Shown in pieces: positions 7,103 through 16,194 of a DNA stretch of 34,711 bases (within the stretch, counting starts at the first letter, position 1; the number at the start of each line of letters is the position of its first letter). The position numbers and the translations under genes were made by a program. The notes beneath the pieces are model-generated. The model saw only the letters and a program-made list of their open reading frames with translations. It was not told the DNA's origin and searched no databases. This DNA is from Chara braunii (taxonomy: Eukaryota; Streptophyta; Charophyceae; Charales; Characeae): positions 134,210 through 168,920 of the forward strand of contig BFEA01000987.1 of NCBI GenBank assembly GCA_003427395.1. Direction: 5' to 3'.

Positions 7103-8437
7103 TTAAAGGCGTTGAATCTCCGCGACGTCATCCCCCTCCCCATTGTCGCCCTCGTCTGCGTTCTTCCCTCTCGATGATTTCGCCCTTTTCCCGGAAGACT
7201 CACCGGTTCTTCGCTGTGTCGACGAGTCTTTTGGCGTTTCATCCCCACCTCCAACCCTTTTCCTCTTCTCAACGGAACCGCCCTCTCGTGTTGTTGGCAT
7301 CCGAGCACTCCCTCCTACCTTTCTCAAGCTTTTCAGAGCACCTAGTCCCTCTCGCTCTTCCTCATCCGGCAAGTTGCGCTTGCCTCCCGACTGAGTCTTT
7401 TCAGCAGATCTCTCACGGAACAGCCCCTGCTCGGACACATCCTCCTCACCGGTGACGTTCCCACTTGCTTCTCGTCCCTGGCTCAACTCCGTCTGCAGTT
7501 CCCCCGACGCTGGTCGGGCCTGGCGAGTCGTCTCAGCTGACCCACGCACCTCTCGAACCTGCGGACCACCCGCTCGATCTCCAGGCGAAACCTCGGCCAC
7601 CTGCATGCCACGAACGAACGAACGGATCCTTTCGACCAGACCACGAGGAGTCGTCGATTCTGAGCCCTGTCGCAACCGTTCGCCATCGCCGCCTCCATGT
7701 GACGTCGACTCCCCAAGCAAACCGTGGCGGCGAGATACATGCAAGCCCGGTTTCAAAGGAGCATGCGGATGGTCGTCCTCCGAGTCGTCTGACATGCCCA
7801 CCTCTTGATCAGGAGGCGTAGCTGGCAAGCCACCCTGACCTCCCATCTCCCTTTCAGAGCACTCTCCTCCCGCGAACCCAACAGGACCACTGATCGATGT
7901 TCCAGGTCCGACGTCCATGGCACTGACAGAGGTACCAGATTTCGTCCAGACTTCGAGGAAGTCTGTGACGTGAACGGCCTCGTCATGCCCCGGCGCTAGC
8001 GGGAGAAAGTGAGGCAAAGACATCGCACGACGACCGTACCCACCGAACATCCTCCCGGCAACCTTGCATCCCTTTGCGATGCCGTCGACAGAACCATCAC
8101 TTCTGTAATGCTTCTTCAACGAAAACTTGAAATTGTATTCGTCATCGACGACCCACTGGACGATGGACCCTGCGAGACGCGTTCTATCGGCGCGAACGGC
8201 GACGAACAAGAGCGGCCCGCACGGTGGTTGCAACGGGTTGGAGCCGTCTTGGCTCGCCCAGTCCAAATACCAGACACGTTTGCTGTAGTCGCACCACAAG
8301 TTTTGAGCACGTCGTTTTTCCTCCCCACCTCCAACTCCGCGACTCGTTTCCCTTGCTGGCGACGACGTCGTCCCTCGACGCTCCTCTCCATGTGGGGCGG
8401 AACCACCAGCGGAGCGGCCTCGTCCGTGTGAAGCCAT
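7103..8437 (-). CDS. N-terminal exon of the ParB/methyltransferase-like protein
   Basis: About 444 codons. I chose ATG 8437 because a strong acceptor (GTGTGTTTCAG, AG at 8442-8441) lies just upstream, although the frame stays open to 8503. After about 40 Gly/Ser/Arg-rich residues comes a folded-looking block (LWCDYSKRVWYLDWAS, GPLLFVAVRADRTRLAGSIV, WVVDDEYNFKFSLKKHYRSD, then a block up to HVTDFLEVWTKSG). The rest is a long low-complexity, charged Gly/Ser/Glu/Arg region ending in a basic tract (KRKRVGGGDE, GKRAKSSRGKNADEGD) that could be nuclear-localising. The domain is not recognised. Part of the folded block is duplicated, decayed, at 10495-10570. The ORF ends at a TAA that looks like a one-base insertion in CTTTAAC; deleting one T would join it to NLDNAFFL and the ParB-like domain. 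Confidence 0.6.
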   Translation of the reverse strand: MASHGRGRSAGGSAPHGEERRGTTSSPARETSRGVGGGEEKRRAQNLWCDYSKRVWYLDWASQDGSNPLQPPCGPLLFVAVRADRTRLAGSIVQWVVDDEYNFKFSLKKHYRSDGSVDGIAKGCKVAGRMFGGYGRRAMSLPHFLPLAPGHDEAVHVTDFLEVWTKSGTSVSAMDVGPGTSISGPVGFAGGECSEREMGGQGGLPATPPDQEVGMSDDSEDDHPHAPLKPGLHVSRRHGLLGESTSHGGGDGERLRQGSESTTPRGLVERIRSFVRGMQVAEVSPGDRAGGPQVREVRGSAETTRQARPASGELQTELSQGREASGNVTGEEDVSEQGLFRERSAEKTQSGGKRNLPDEEEREGLGALKSLRKVGGSARMPTTREGGSVEKRKRVGGGDETPKDSSTQRRTGESSGKRAKSSRGKNADEGDNGEGDDVAEIQRL

Positions 8438-8456
8438 TCCCTGAAACACACGGAGG
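8438..8456 (-). other. 3' splice acceptor upstream of the N-terminal exon
   Basis: Minus strand reads TTTCCTCCGTGTGTTTCAG then GGAATGGC: a pyrimidine-rich tract and CAG three bases before the ATG at 8437. It suggests a 5' UTR intron or an upstream exon within or beyond the palindrome-rich repeat region. Confidence 0.45.
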
Positions 8457-8600
8457 AAATAAACCCACAACCACTCAGAACAGTCAGCACGTCCCAAAAT
8501 CAACCACGACCCACAACACGTATTCTGTTATCGCTCACCCGGACTCCAAAAGAGCGAAGTTCAGTCATAGTTAGACGACAGTGGTCCACAAGCCTGCATG

Positions 8601-9529
8601 TTTCGGATGAATCCGAGGCATCGTCAGCCATCCTCGTCACACTGCCCTTAAGAGAATGAATGGTCAAAAACGAAGACCGTGGGAAGCATCGGATACATCC
8701 GAAGCAGGCGCAGTCAAAAAACTGATGTCGCATAGGCACCAGCACCGGGAAAAGCAACACCTCGCAAGAAGGCCCTAGAACGCTGATACGGCAGACGAAG
8801 ACGAATACGTTGTCATCCGAAGTCGACAAGTGGATTGTAAAGTCCGCCGTTGTAGTTCGGATGAATCCGAGATCCAAAGCGGTGTGGACCTCCCCCTCTC
8901 GGCCCGCACGAAACCGGACTCGAGTTTTCTTGTCCTTCTGAGTCGGTAGCGGTTGTGACTCGGATGCATCCGAACTCGAACAGCGAGGTCCAGAGACGGT
9001 CGTCGACAAGAGGTCATCTACAGCACGTGTTTTCGTCACCGACTTGCGAGCACTGGGTTAACCCTATCCTGCGAGAGGTTCGGTTCAGTTGAACCTGAAG
9101 TTTGCAAATGTAGCTCGGATTAATCCGAGACAGGGACTGGCGGATGGACACCACGGTCTGTTGACGCCCATCCAGCCATCCAAGCTTCCGTTATTCCCCA
9201 GCTATTGTCGGATCCAACCGGATTTCGCACAGTGTGTCTTCGTCCTTGAGTGTTTAAGACGGGTGTGGCTCGGATTTATCCGATTCGACAGAGGCTGTCC
9301 CGATACGTGCGACCACGAGAGGCTGCGCATACACCGTGTGCTTTCGACGTACAAGTTTATCAAATCATGTGACGTCGTCAATACCCTCTGCGCATGTGGT
9401 AAATCCGAAAATGCCACCGGTGTGGTTCGGATTAATCCAACTTCGCCGGGGCGCTTCGCTTTGTTGTCGCCCCACCACACACCGGACCTCCTCGCGATTG
9501 CCGTAGTGTGTCATTATAATATGTGCGTG
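8601..9529. repeat. 929-bp tandem repeat, copy 1
   Basis: Nearly identical to 9530-10459. Seven palindrome landmarks recur at exactly +929 (8603/9532, 8689/9618, 8857/9786, 8960/9889, 9115/10044, 9270/10199, 9427/10356). The minus-strand ORF here (8500-9039) is largely made of palindrome-encoded peptides (SDASESQ, GFIRTT, FGCIRC), and I do not regard it as a gene. Confidence 0.9.
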
Positions 9530-10459
9530 TTTCGGATGAATCCGAGGCATCGTCAGCCATCCTCGTCAATCTGCCCTTAAGAGAATGAATGGTCGAAAAC
9601 GAAGACCGTGAGAAGCATCGGATACATCCGAAGCAGGCGCAGTCGAAAAACCGATGTCGCATAGGCACCTGCACCGGGAAAAGCAACACCTCGCAAGAAG
9701 GCCCTAGAACGCTGATACGGCAGACGAAGACGAATACGTTGCCATCCGAAGTCGACAAGTGGATTGTAAAGTCCGCCGTTGTAGTTCGGATGAATCCGAA
9801 CTCCAAAGCATTGTGGACCTCCCCCTCTCGGCCCGCACGAAACCGAACTCGAGTTTTCTTGTCCTTCTGAGTCGGTAGCGGTTGTGACTCGGATGCATCC
9901 GAACTCGAACAGCGAGGTCCAGAGATGGTCGTTGACAAGAGGTCATCTACAGCACGTGTTTTCCTCACCGACCTGCGAGCACTGGGTTAACCCTATCCTG
10001 CCGGAGGTTCGGTTCGGTTGAACCTGAAGTTCGCAAATGTGGCTCGGATTAATCCGAGACAGGGACCGGCGGATGGACNCCNCNGTCTGTTGACGCCCAT
10101 CCAGCCATCCAAGCTTCNGTTNTTCCCCAGCTGTCGTCGGATCCAACCGAATTTCGCACGGTGTGTCTTCGTCCTTGAGTGTTTAAGANNGGTGTGNCTC
10201 GNATTTATCCNATTCGACAGAGGNTGTCCCGATACGTGCGACCACGACAGGCTGCGCCGACACCGTGTGCTTTCGACGTACAAGTTTATCAAACCGTGCG
10301 ACGTCGTCAATACCCTCTGCGCATGTGGTAAATCCGAAAATGCCACCGGTGTGGTTCGGATTAATCCGACTTCGCCGGGGCGCTTCGCTTTGTTGTCGCC
10401 CCACCACACACCAGACCTCCCCGCGATTGCCGTAGTGTGTCATTATAATATGTGCGTCG
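9530..10459. repeat. 929-bp tandem repeat, copy 2
   Basis: Second copy of the unit at 8601-9529, with a one-base indel towards its end. It contains scattered N bases between 10079 and 10224, probably where assembly could not separate the two copies. Confidence 0.9.
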
Positions 10460-10489
10460 TCACGGGGGATATCGTCGTCGTCGTGAGTT

Positions 10490-11040
10490 TTAGTTGGTTG
10501 TTACTCGCCCAATCCAAACAACAGACACGTTTGCTGTAGTTGCAGCACAAGTTTCTAGCTCGTCTTTCTTCCAACGAGCATAACCATCTCGACTCGTTTT
10601 AGTTGCAAGAATCCGAGGCATCGTTGACCCTCGTCATGAGACTGCCCTTCGCAGAGCAAATGGTCGAAGACGAAGACAGCGTGGTAGTTCGAACACATCC
10701 GAACTGGGCAGAGTCAAAAGACCGACGTTGTGACTTGGATGCATCCGAATTAGGCCGACCACAAGAGGAGGACATCGACAAGGCGTGTTTTCCTCCATGA
10801 CCTCTGCGCAGAGGCTGGACCCTATCTTGTCGGAGGTGTGGTTCGGATTAATCCGAGACGGAAGGGTCTTTTCACCACGTGTGATTTCGTCGTTCACGTT
10901 TATCGGAACGTGCGGCGTCGTAAATACCGTCTGAGCATGTGACAAATCCAATTTGTCGTCAGTGTGGTTCTGATTAATTCGAACTTCGCCGAGGTGCCTC
11001 GGTTAGTGGTCGCCCCGTGAGTTTTAGGGGGTTGTGACTC
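10490..11040. repeat. Decayed third copy plus duplicated exon fragment
   Basis: Sequence at 10495-10570 matches 8250-8325 (shared CAGACACGTTTGCTGTAGT and neighbouring bases), which is part of the N-terminal exon. Sequence at 10605-11040 resembles 8609-9440 in order but with deletions and many substitutions (GAATCCGAGGCATCGT, ACTGCCCTT, palindrome landmarks). This shows an older duplication of the gene start together with its palindrome-rich upstream region. Confidence 0.7.
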
Positions 11041-11052
11041 GGCTACATCCGA

Positions 11053-11717
11053 AATTAACAAGGGTGGCTCGGATACGTCAGTTGTTGCGCCACCACAAGA
11101 TGGTATGGACAGGGTGGGTTGTCGTCCTAAGGGTTGGTTGAACATGTTGCTGTCGACAATACCCTATGAGCATCTGATCGCTGCGTGTCCTGTCCTGTAT
11201 CCAAGTCAGCAGAAGGGTTCCTCGCGGCGTTCGGCTGACGCGAGGTTTGATAGGGTTTAAAGATTTGAATTCACATTCGCCTCCTGTGTCTTCGAATCTG
11301 TCGTAGCAGTCTTCGGATTACTGATCTGTGATTGCACTCGGGGGGGGACCAACCTGAGATCGGTTGAGCAACTGTCTGCGATACACAAAGATTGGAGAAA
11401 GGCAGAAAAAACCCGCATAGACACGGAAGGGAGACTAAGATCGATAGAGACATCGACAAGGAGAGGATGCGCAGCGAGAGAGCCTGTCTTTAGCTCTTTG
11501 TCTCTCCATGTGCAGATCCTTTGCATTTCGTGAGACACGACTCGTGAGAAACCATGTTCTCTTGTTCGACAACATACGACTGAAATCCTTATATCGCATT
11601 TCGTGAGAGAGACAACAAATTGACGACAAGCGAGTAACACTTCAAGAAAACATCTGAAGTGACGACACAATCTCGAAGTGCGTGTCGCAACATTCTCGGG
11701 CTGCATTCGCGGGTCCC
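11053..11717. other. No supported gene
   Basis: A minus-strand ORF at 11257-11832 (191 codons) has no recognisable domain and its start lies in the foldback repeats, so I do not call it. TTTCGTGAGA occurs at 11526 and 11598 as a short direct repeat. Nothing else stands out. Confidence 0.4.
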
Positions 11718-12465
11718 GTTTCATTGGTGACCACTCGCCCCGATCAGACGGTACACTCAAATGTCCACGTGACAGCTCCTGAACATGCGTGGCGACGATC
11801 AGATAGAGCCCCGCATCCATCAGCGTGGCCACGCTTGTTCAGGACGTGACACGTGGACGTCTGAGTGTGCCATTTGATCGGTGCGAGTGGTCGCCAATGA
11901 AACGCATGCATTCTTGCTCCCGAAACTCCTTCATCTCGCCCCGATCAGATGGCACACTCACACGTCCGCATGTCATGTCCTAAACATGCGTGGCCACGCT
12001 GATGGGTGCGGGGCTATATTGGAGCCTGGCATCCAGTCTGCTAGCGTTTAGAGCCTCACATCCATCAGCGTGCACACGCTTGTTCAGGAACTGACACGTG
12101 GACGTTTGACTGTGCCATCTGATCGGGGCGAGTGGTCGCCAATGGAACGAGATCCGCAAACGCACCCCGAGGTACGTTCGCGAAAGAAACAGGCCAACGC
12201 ATAAGACGAACGAAATAGGGGCGCTGAAGACAAACTAACGACGGGGACAAAGATGGTAGCAGAACACGACGGCACACACGTCCACGTGTCAAGTCGTGAT
12301 CATGCGTGGCCACGCTGATGGGTGCGGGGCTCTATTCGACAATATTCTGTTGCCGCATAGAGCCCCGCATCCATCCGCAAACCCATGCTTGTTCAGGACC
12401 TGCCACGTGGACGTGTGAGTGTGCCATCTGATCTGGGCGAGTGGTCGCCAATGGAACTTGATTCG
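11718..12465. repeat. Three foldback (inverted-repeat) elements in a row
   Basis: A ~75-80 bp sequence recurs in alternating orientation. Plus-oriented arms lie at about 11824-11903, 12063-12145 and 12368-12455, and minus-oriented arms at about 11718-11797, 11935-12005 and 12272-12323. Shared marks are ATCAGCGTGGCCACGCTTGT, GACACGTGGACGT and GGCGAGTGGTCGCCAATG. Each minus/plus pair could fold into a hairpin with a short loop. It is consistent with a MITE or foldback element present three times; I did not find clear target-site duplications. Confidence 0.75.
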
Positions 12466-12556
12466 CGAAAGGAGGCCGACGGAAAAGACGAACGACATAG
12501 AGGCACTGATAGAAAACTGACGACGATGGTGGTGGAACACGACGCTGTTGGTTCTG

Positions 12557-12639
12557 TCTTGTTCGTTTATCTGCGCTTGTTTGTTACGTTCGCAAACTTT
12601 GTGCTAACGACACAGATAAGCGCAGTGAAACGAACAAGA
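12557..12639. repeat. Imperfect hairpin, ~20-bp arms
   Basis: TCTTGTTCGTTT...TGCGCTT at 12557-12578 pairs with AAGCGCAGTGAAACGAACAAGA at 12618-12639, with a ~39-nt loop. It is next to, but different in sequence from, the foldback elements. Confidence 0.65.
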
Positions 12640-13004
12640 TAAAAGACAGAAAGAGAGATAAAGAGATAGCGAGAGAGAGAGAGCGCGACATAGAGGCAAT
12701 CTGTGCCTTCATCACACGGCCCAATCAAACGTCACGATCAAATGGCCCCGAACGTCATAGACTCCCTATCACACATCGGACTCACGGAGAGAAATCCCTG
12801 TTGGATCACACGACACTTCTCGCTTGCGGCGACTGAACCCAATGCAATCGCCACCGCGCGAATCCCGACTACAGATCGCGTACATGTGCGGGCATTCTGA
12901 CGGTCTACGCAAACCCAGCATGGCAGCACTTTTCAGGTCGGTGGAGATGGCGAGAGAAAGAGAGAGAGGGAGAGAGGCAGCGGGAGAGAGCGAGAGAGGG
13001 AGAG

Positions 13005-13036
<32 letters not shown>

Positions 13037-13042
13037 CGAGAG
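12640..13042. repeat. AG-rich low-complexity tract beside the gap
   Basis: GAGA-rich sequence from about 12650, interrupted by unique sequence (12690-12945), becoming nearly pure AG from 12958 to the gap. Long Ser/Leu- or Glu/Arg-rich ORFs through here are simple-repeat artefacts. Confidence 0.85.
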
Positions 13043-13463
13043 NNNNNNNNNNNNNNNNNNNNNNNNNNNNNNNNNNNNNNNNNNNNNNNNNNNNNNNNNN
13101 NNNNNNNNNNNNNNNNNNNNNNNNNNNNNNNNNNNNNNNNNNNNNNNNNNNNNNNNNNNNNNNNNNNNNNNNNNNNNNNNNNNNNNNNNNNNNNNNNNNN
13201 NNNNNNNNNNNNNNNNNNNNNNNNNNNNNNNNNNNNNNNNNNNNNNNNNNNNNNNNNNNNNNNNNNNNNNNNNNNNNNNNNNNNNNNNNNNNNNNNNNNN
13301 NNNNNNNNNNNNNNNNNNNNNNNNNNNNNNNNNNNNNNNNNNNNNNNNNNNNNNNNNNNNNNNNNNNNNNNNNNNNNNNNNNNNNNNNNNNNNNNNNNNN
13401 NNNNNNNNNNNNNNNNNNNNNNNNNNNNNNNNNNNNNNNNNNNNNNNNNNNNNNNNNNNNNNN
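13043..13463. other. Assembly gap (421 N)
   Basis: Run of N flanked on both sides by AG repeat, so the gap is most likely unresolved microsatellite. Any ORF spanning it is meaningless. Confidence 0.99.
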
Positions 13464-13960
13464 AGAGATGAGAAAGGGAGATAGAATGAGAGAGAGAACG
13501 CACCTTTTCTTTCCTCGATTTACAACTGTTGTTGGAAACAATGGCCCCGGCGACTTGGTTGATGATCTCAAACCGCAATACAACGACGCGTGTCGCGACG
13601 CACGAAAAGGGAGGTGCCGACGCGTGAAAGGGCAAACCCGCGAATGGAGACGTGGGAGATTGCGACGCTAAGGAGATGGCGAGGCGAGGGATATGGCGAC
13701 GAGGGAGAGAGAGAGAAGCAAGGCGAACAGCGGGGGAGACGGCCACGAGATGGCTGTGTCCCCCGGCGACGAGATGGCTGTGTCGATGGCAAGGGCGGGT
13801 GGTCCGGCCGGGTGGTCCGGGCGCGCGACGGGCATTTTCGGCCGTGGGGGTTGGCGACACCTGCGATTGCCTGCTGCTTCGGACGATTGCAATGCCCACC
13901 TGCAAACTCGCGGAATGCCACCACCGTCATTGGAATGGCGGATACATCCGAGCAGGGCCC
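13464..13960. other. No supported gene
   Basis: GC- and purine-rich sequence with overlapping ORFs on both strands. CGAGATGGCTGTGTC is repeated directly at about 13746 and 13770. A palindrome variant (GCGGATACATCCGA) lies at 13938-13951. Confidence 0.4.
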
Positions 13961-13967
13961 AAGAAAC

Positions 13968-14110
13968 GAAAGTGGGCGGGAAAAGTCACGCCGGATGACG
14001 CGTTGGAACCGTCGATATCACGGTAAAATCCACGCGGGCCCCGATATTCAAAAGTGGGCGGGAAAATTTGCGCCAGATGATGCGTTGGGACCATCGATAG
14101 CACGGTGAAA
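13968..14110. repeat. ~80-bp tandem duplication
   Basis: AAAGTGGGCGGGAAAA plus about 45 following bases (GCCGGATGACGCGTTGGAACC and the CGATATCACGGT segment) recur from about 14050 with scattered, mostly transition, differences. Confidence 0.75.
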
Positions 14111-14655
14111 AGAGGCCAGTCCTCTCGCAATCACGGCCCGCCCTCCCGCGACGGTTTTGGACAGTGTGATTTCGTGAGGAGGGTCCGTCAAAAAAGGGAC
14201 TGCCTTATGTCACAGCCCCCGATGCGGCAGTACCTGCAGCGGGCAGCTGAAGGGCCTCTCAAGCCCCACTCACTGCACTCTCCATTCTCCTGTCGGGCAC
14301 CAAACGAATGGGGGTGGCTTTCACACCCGTTCGCTGGTGTCATTTCTTCCGTGTGTTGCCTTTGCGACGCGTCCGCCATCGCTCGAAGTCGCCTGCATCA
14401 TATCGCAGGCCCCTTGCGCATCCGGGCCCTCGTTCTTCCAGCAATCGTCGATAGCCGGGGGTGCTAACGAAAACGTCACACGACCGTAGACCTTGCGCAT
14501 CGTCCCGTTCGCGCTGTGCTTTCTTGTGTTGGCTGGAGGCGTTTGTCGACTCGCAGGTCAGTAAGAAGCCCACGCCCCCTGCTCGACCCCTTCACCATTT
14601 CAAGCCCCCACCTCTTCCCATTGCCCTTCCGCTCCTTCGACCGTGCAAGTCTTGT
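14111..14655. other. No supported gene
   Basis: Short ORFs on all frames, no motifs recognised, no repeat seen. Confidence 0.4.
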
Positions 14656-14659
14656 TCTC

Positions 14660-15335
14660 TGCCACCACCTGCTCCGCCAATCACGAGCGCACGATCTTGA
14701 GCGCACGACGCCCACCGATCACAACGACGGAAGACCCCATGCAATGACACACGCTGACGTCATCATCTTGCACATGACGTCAGTGACGGGCAATGGCTTG
14801 CGGCTTTCACTGTCATCGACCTCGAGTTTTGGCGTCTTCAACATCACTTGTTTGCGTCCGCAACACCGCTTGTTGGCATCCTCACCATCGCTTGTTGACG
14901 TCCTCAACATCACCCTCTAGTCTTGGCGCCCTCCGTCGACCGCATCTGACGCGTGGAGAAAGTCGCATCGCCCTCGAGTCTTGGCGTCCTCGACATCGTT
15001 TATTGGTACACTTTCTTGGACCCTGGCTCGCGGGTCGTCCTCCCCCAATCTACTTAGGATATCGCAATGCAGTCGGTCGTGCGAGTATTCTTCTACATCA
15101 CCGCCTGCTCCGTCTATCACGCACGAGTCGACATGCGCACGATCTTCAGTCCACGATGTCCGCAAAAAACAACCACGAAAGTTCCCTTCGACTGACACAC
15201 GCAGACGTCACCATCATGCGCATGACGTCTGGAATTCGAAATGGCCTGCGGCTTTCGCAGTCAAGATCGTCGGACGCCTCCGACGACCGCATCTGACGCG
15301 TGGACGAAGTTTCATCGCCGTTGCTCCCTGGCGTC
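14660..15335. repeat. ~440-bp direct repeat pair
   Basis: The segment starting near 14670 (GCTCCGCCAATCACG, ACACGCTGACGTCATCATC, ATGACGTC, GGCTTGCGGCTTTC) recurs from about 15108 (GCTCCGTCTATCACG, ACACGCAGACGTCACCATC, ATGACGTC, GGCCTGCGGCTTTC). Both are followed by GACCGCATCTGACGCGTGGA (14939 and 15286). The copies are clearly diverged. Confidence 0.7.
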
Positions 15336-15359
15336 CTCAAAATCGCGGTATTTGATCAC

Positions 15360-15491
15360 CGCTGCGATAACACATCACCCGATAGACGTCAATACCGGAG
15401 ACGTCATCTGAATAACGAGTGTCAATGACTTTAAGATCCCGTCCATCCATCTCCGGTGTTGACGTCTATCGGACGATCTGTTATCGCAGCG
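15360..15491. repeat. Inverted repeat with 42-bp arms
   Basis: Left arm 15360-15401 (CGCTGCGATAACA...) is the reverse complement of right arm 15450-15491 with four mismatches; the loop is about 48 nt. It could be a small foldback element or a recombination product. The flanks show no obvious target-site duplication. Confidence 0.85.
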
Positions 15492-16190
15492 CTGATAGCT
15501 GAAAGCCTCACGACAAACGCGCACCCCAACAGGAATCGCCCGTGTTGCACTCACAGCCAACAGTGGCGAAGCCACCCATCCACAACGTTCAGCGACGACC
15601 CGTTGCGCACAAAGGACACCAATGGTGAATCCGAAACATCCCAGATTACCGCCGATCCCGCGACATCCCACCGCCAAGTGCCAACTTCGAGCTCATTTCC
15701 GATCGACTTGGTGATTGAACATGTCTATCGCGGTTGTGGACGACATCAGGATTTTTTTCTTGTTGTCTTGAACGCTCCCTGTCTCATCGCGCGTTCTCGC
15801 ACACGCAGCTAGCAATAAGGATCCGCCACACAACCGGGCGCGAGACGCCGAACACGCATCGGCAACATTTTGGATATGGAACTAGCGGTTTCAAGTTCCA
15901 TCGCGCCCACAGGAAAACTTCACAACACCGCCGCCCGTGGGGCAGCCCGTCCCCTCTCCATGATTCGTTTTGGGCGAACTCTGACGTGGACAATCCTCGC
16001 GACGATTGCAGTCTCGAAATCTGAGCTGAATGAACGCACGATGACCTCGTGGAACGATCAGCTCTCGGTCCATGTCGATCACATTTCGATTCCAAGTAAT
16101 CGCAGCCTCATTTTCTAAAGCAGCCTAGGGAGGCGCGCGCCGGATTGCAGAGGGAGTGAGAGAGTGTTGTTCGTGCCACTTGTTCCGGAT
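15492..16190. other. No supported gene
   Basis: Overlapping ORFs on both strands of about 100 codons, none recognisable. No repeat seen. Confidence 0.4.
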
Positions 16191-16194
16191 GGAG

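Larger units (their letters stand above)
8603..11052. repeat. Dense cluster of the TTCGGATNNATCCGAA palindrome
   Basis: Perfect 6+2+6 arms (TCGGATNNATCCGA) start at 8603, 8689, 8857, 8960, 9115, 9270, 9532, 9618, 9786, 9889, 10044, 10356 and 10843. Near-perfect or N-containing copies start at 9427, 10199, 10689, 10735, 10969 and 11039. Spacing is mostly 85-170 bp. Central dinucleotides vary (GA, AC, GC, TA, TT) while the arms are fixed. The cluster lies immediately upstream of the minus-strand ParB-like gene. Confidence 0.9.

Noticed and set aside
8500-9968. Two near-identical ~179-codon minus-strand ORFs (8500-9039 and 9432-9968)
   Set aside because: They are duplicate readings of the 929-bp repeat, and much of the peptide is encoded by the palindrome (SDASE, FIRT, GCIR). 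There is no domain and the 3' ends run into each other's repeat boundaries.
8600-11052. CRISPR array made of palindromic repeats
   Set aside because: Repeats are only 14-16 bp with a variable centre, spacing is irregular at 85-170 bp, spacers are themselves duplicated, and no cas genes are present; the DNA is eukaryotic.
11257-11832. 191-codon minus-strand ORF
   Set aside because: Its start is inside the foldback repeat and it has no recognisable domain or conserved-looking block.
12769-13905. Long ORFs of 200-378 codons across the gap
   Set aside because: They consist of simple AG/CT repeat and N bases.
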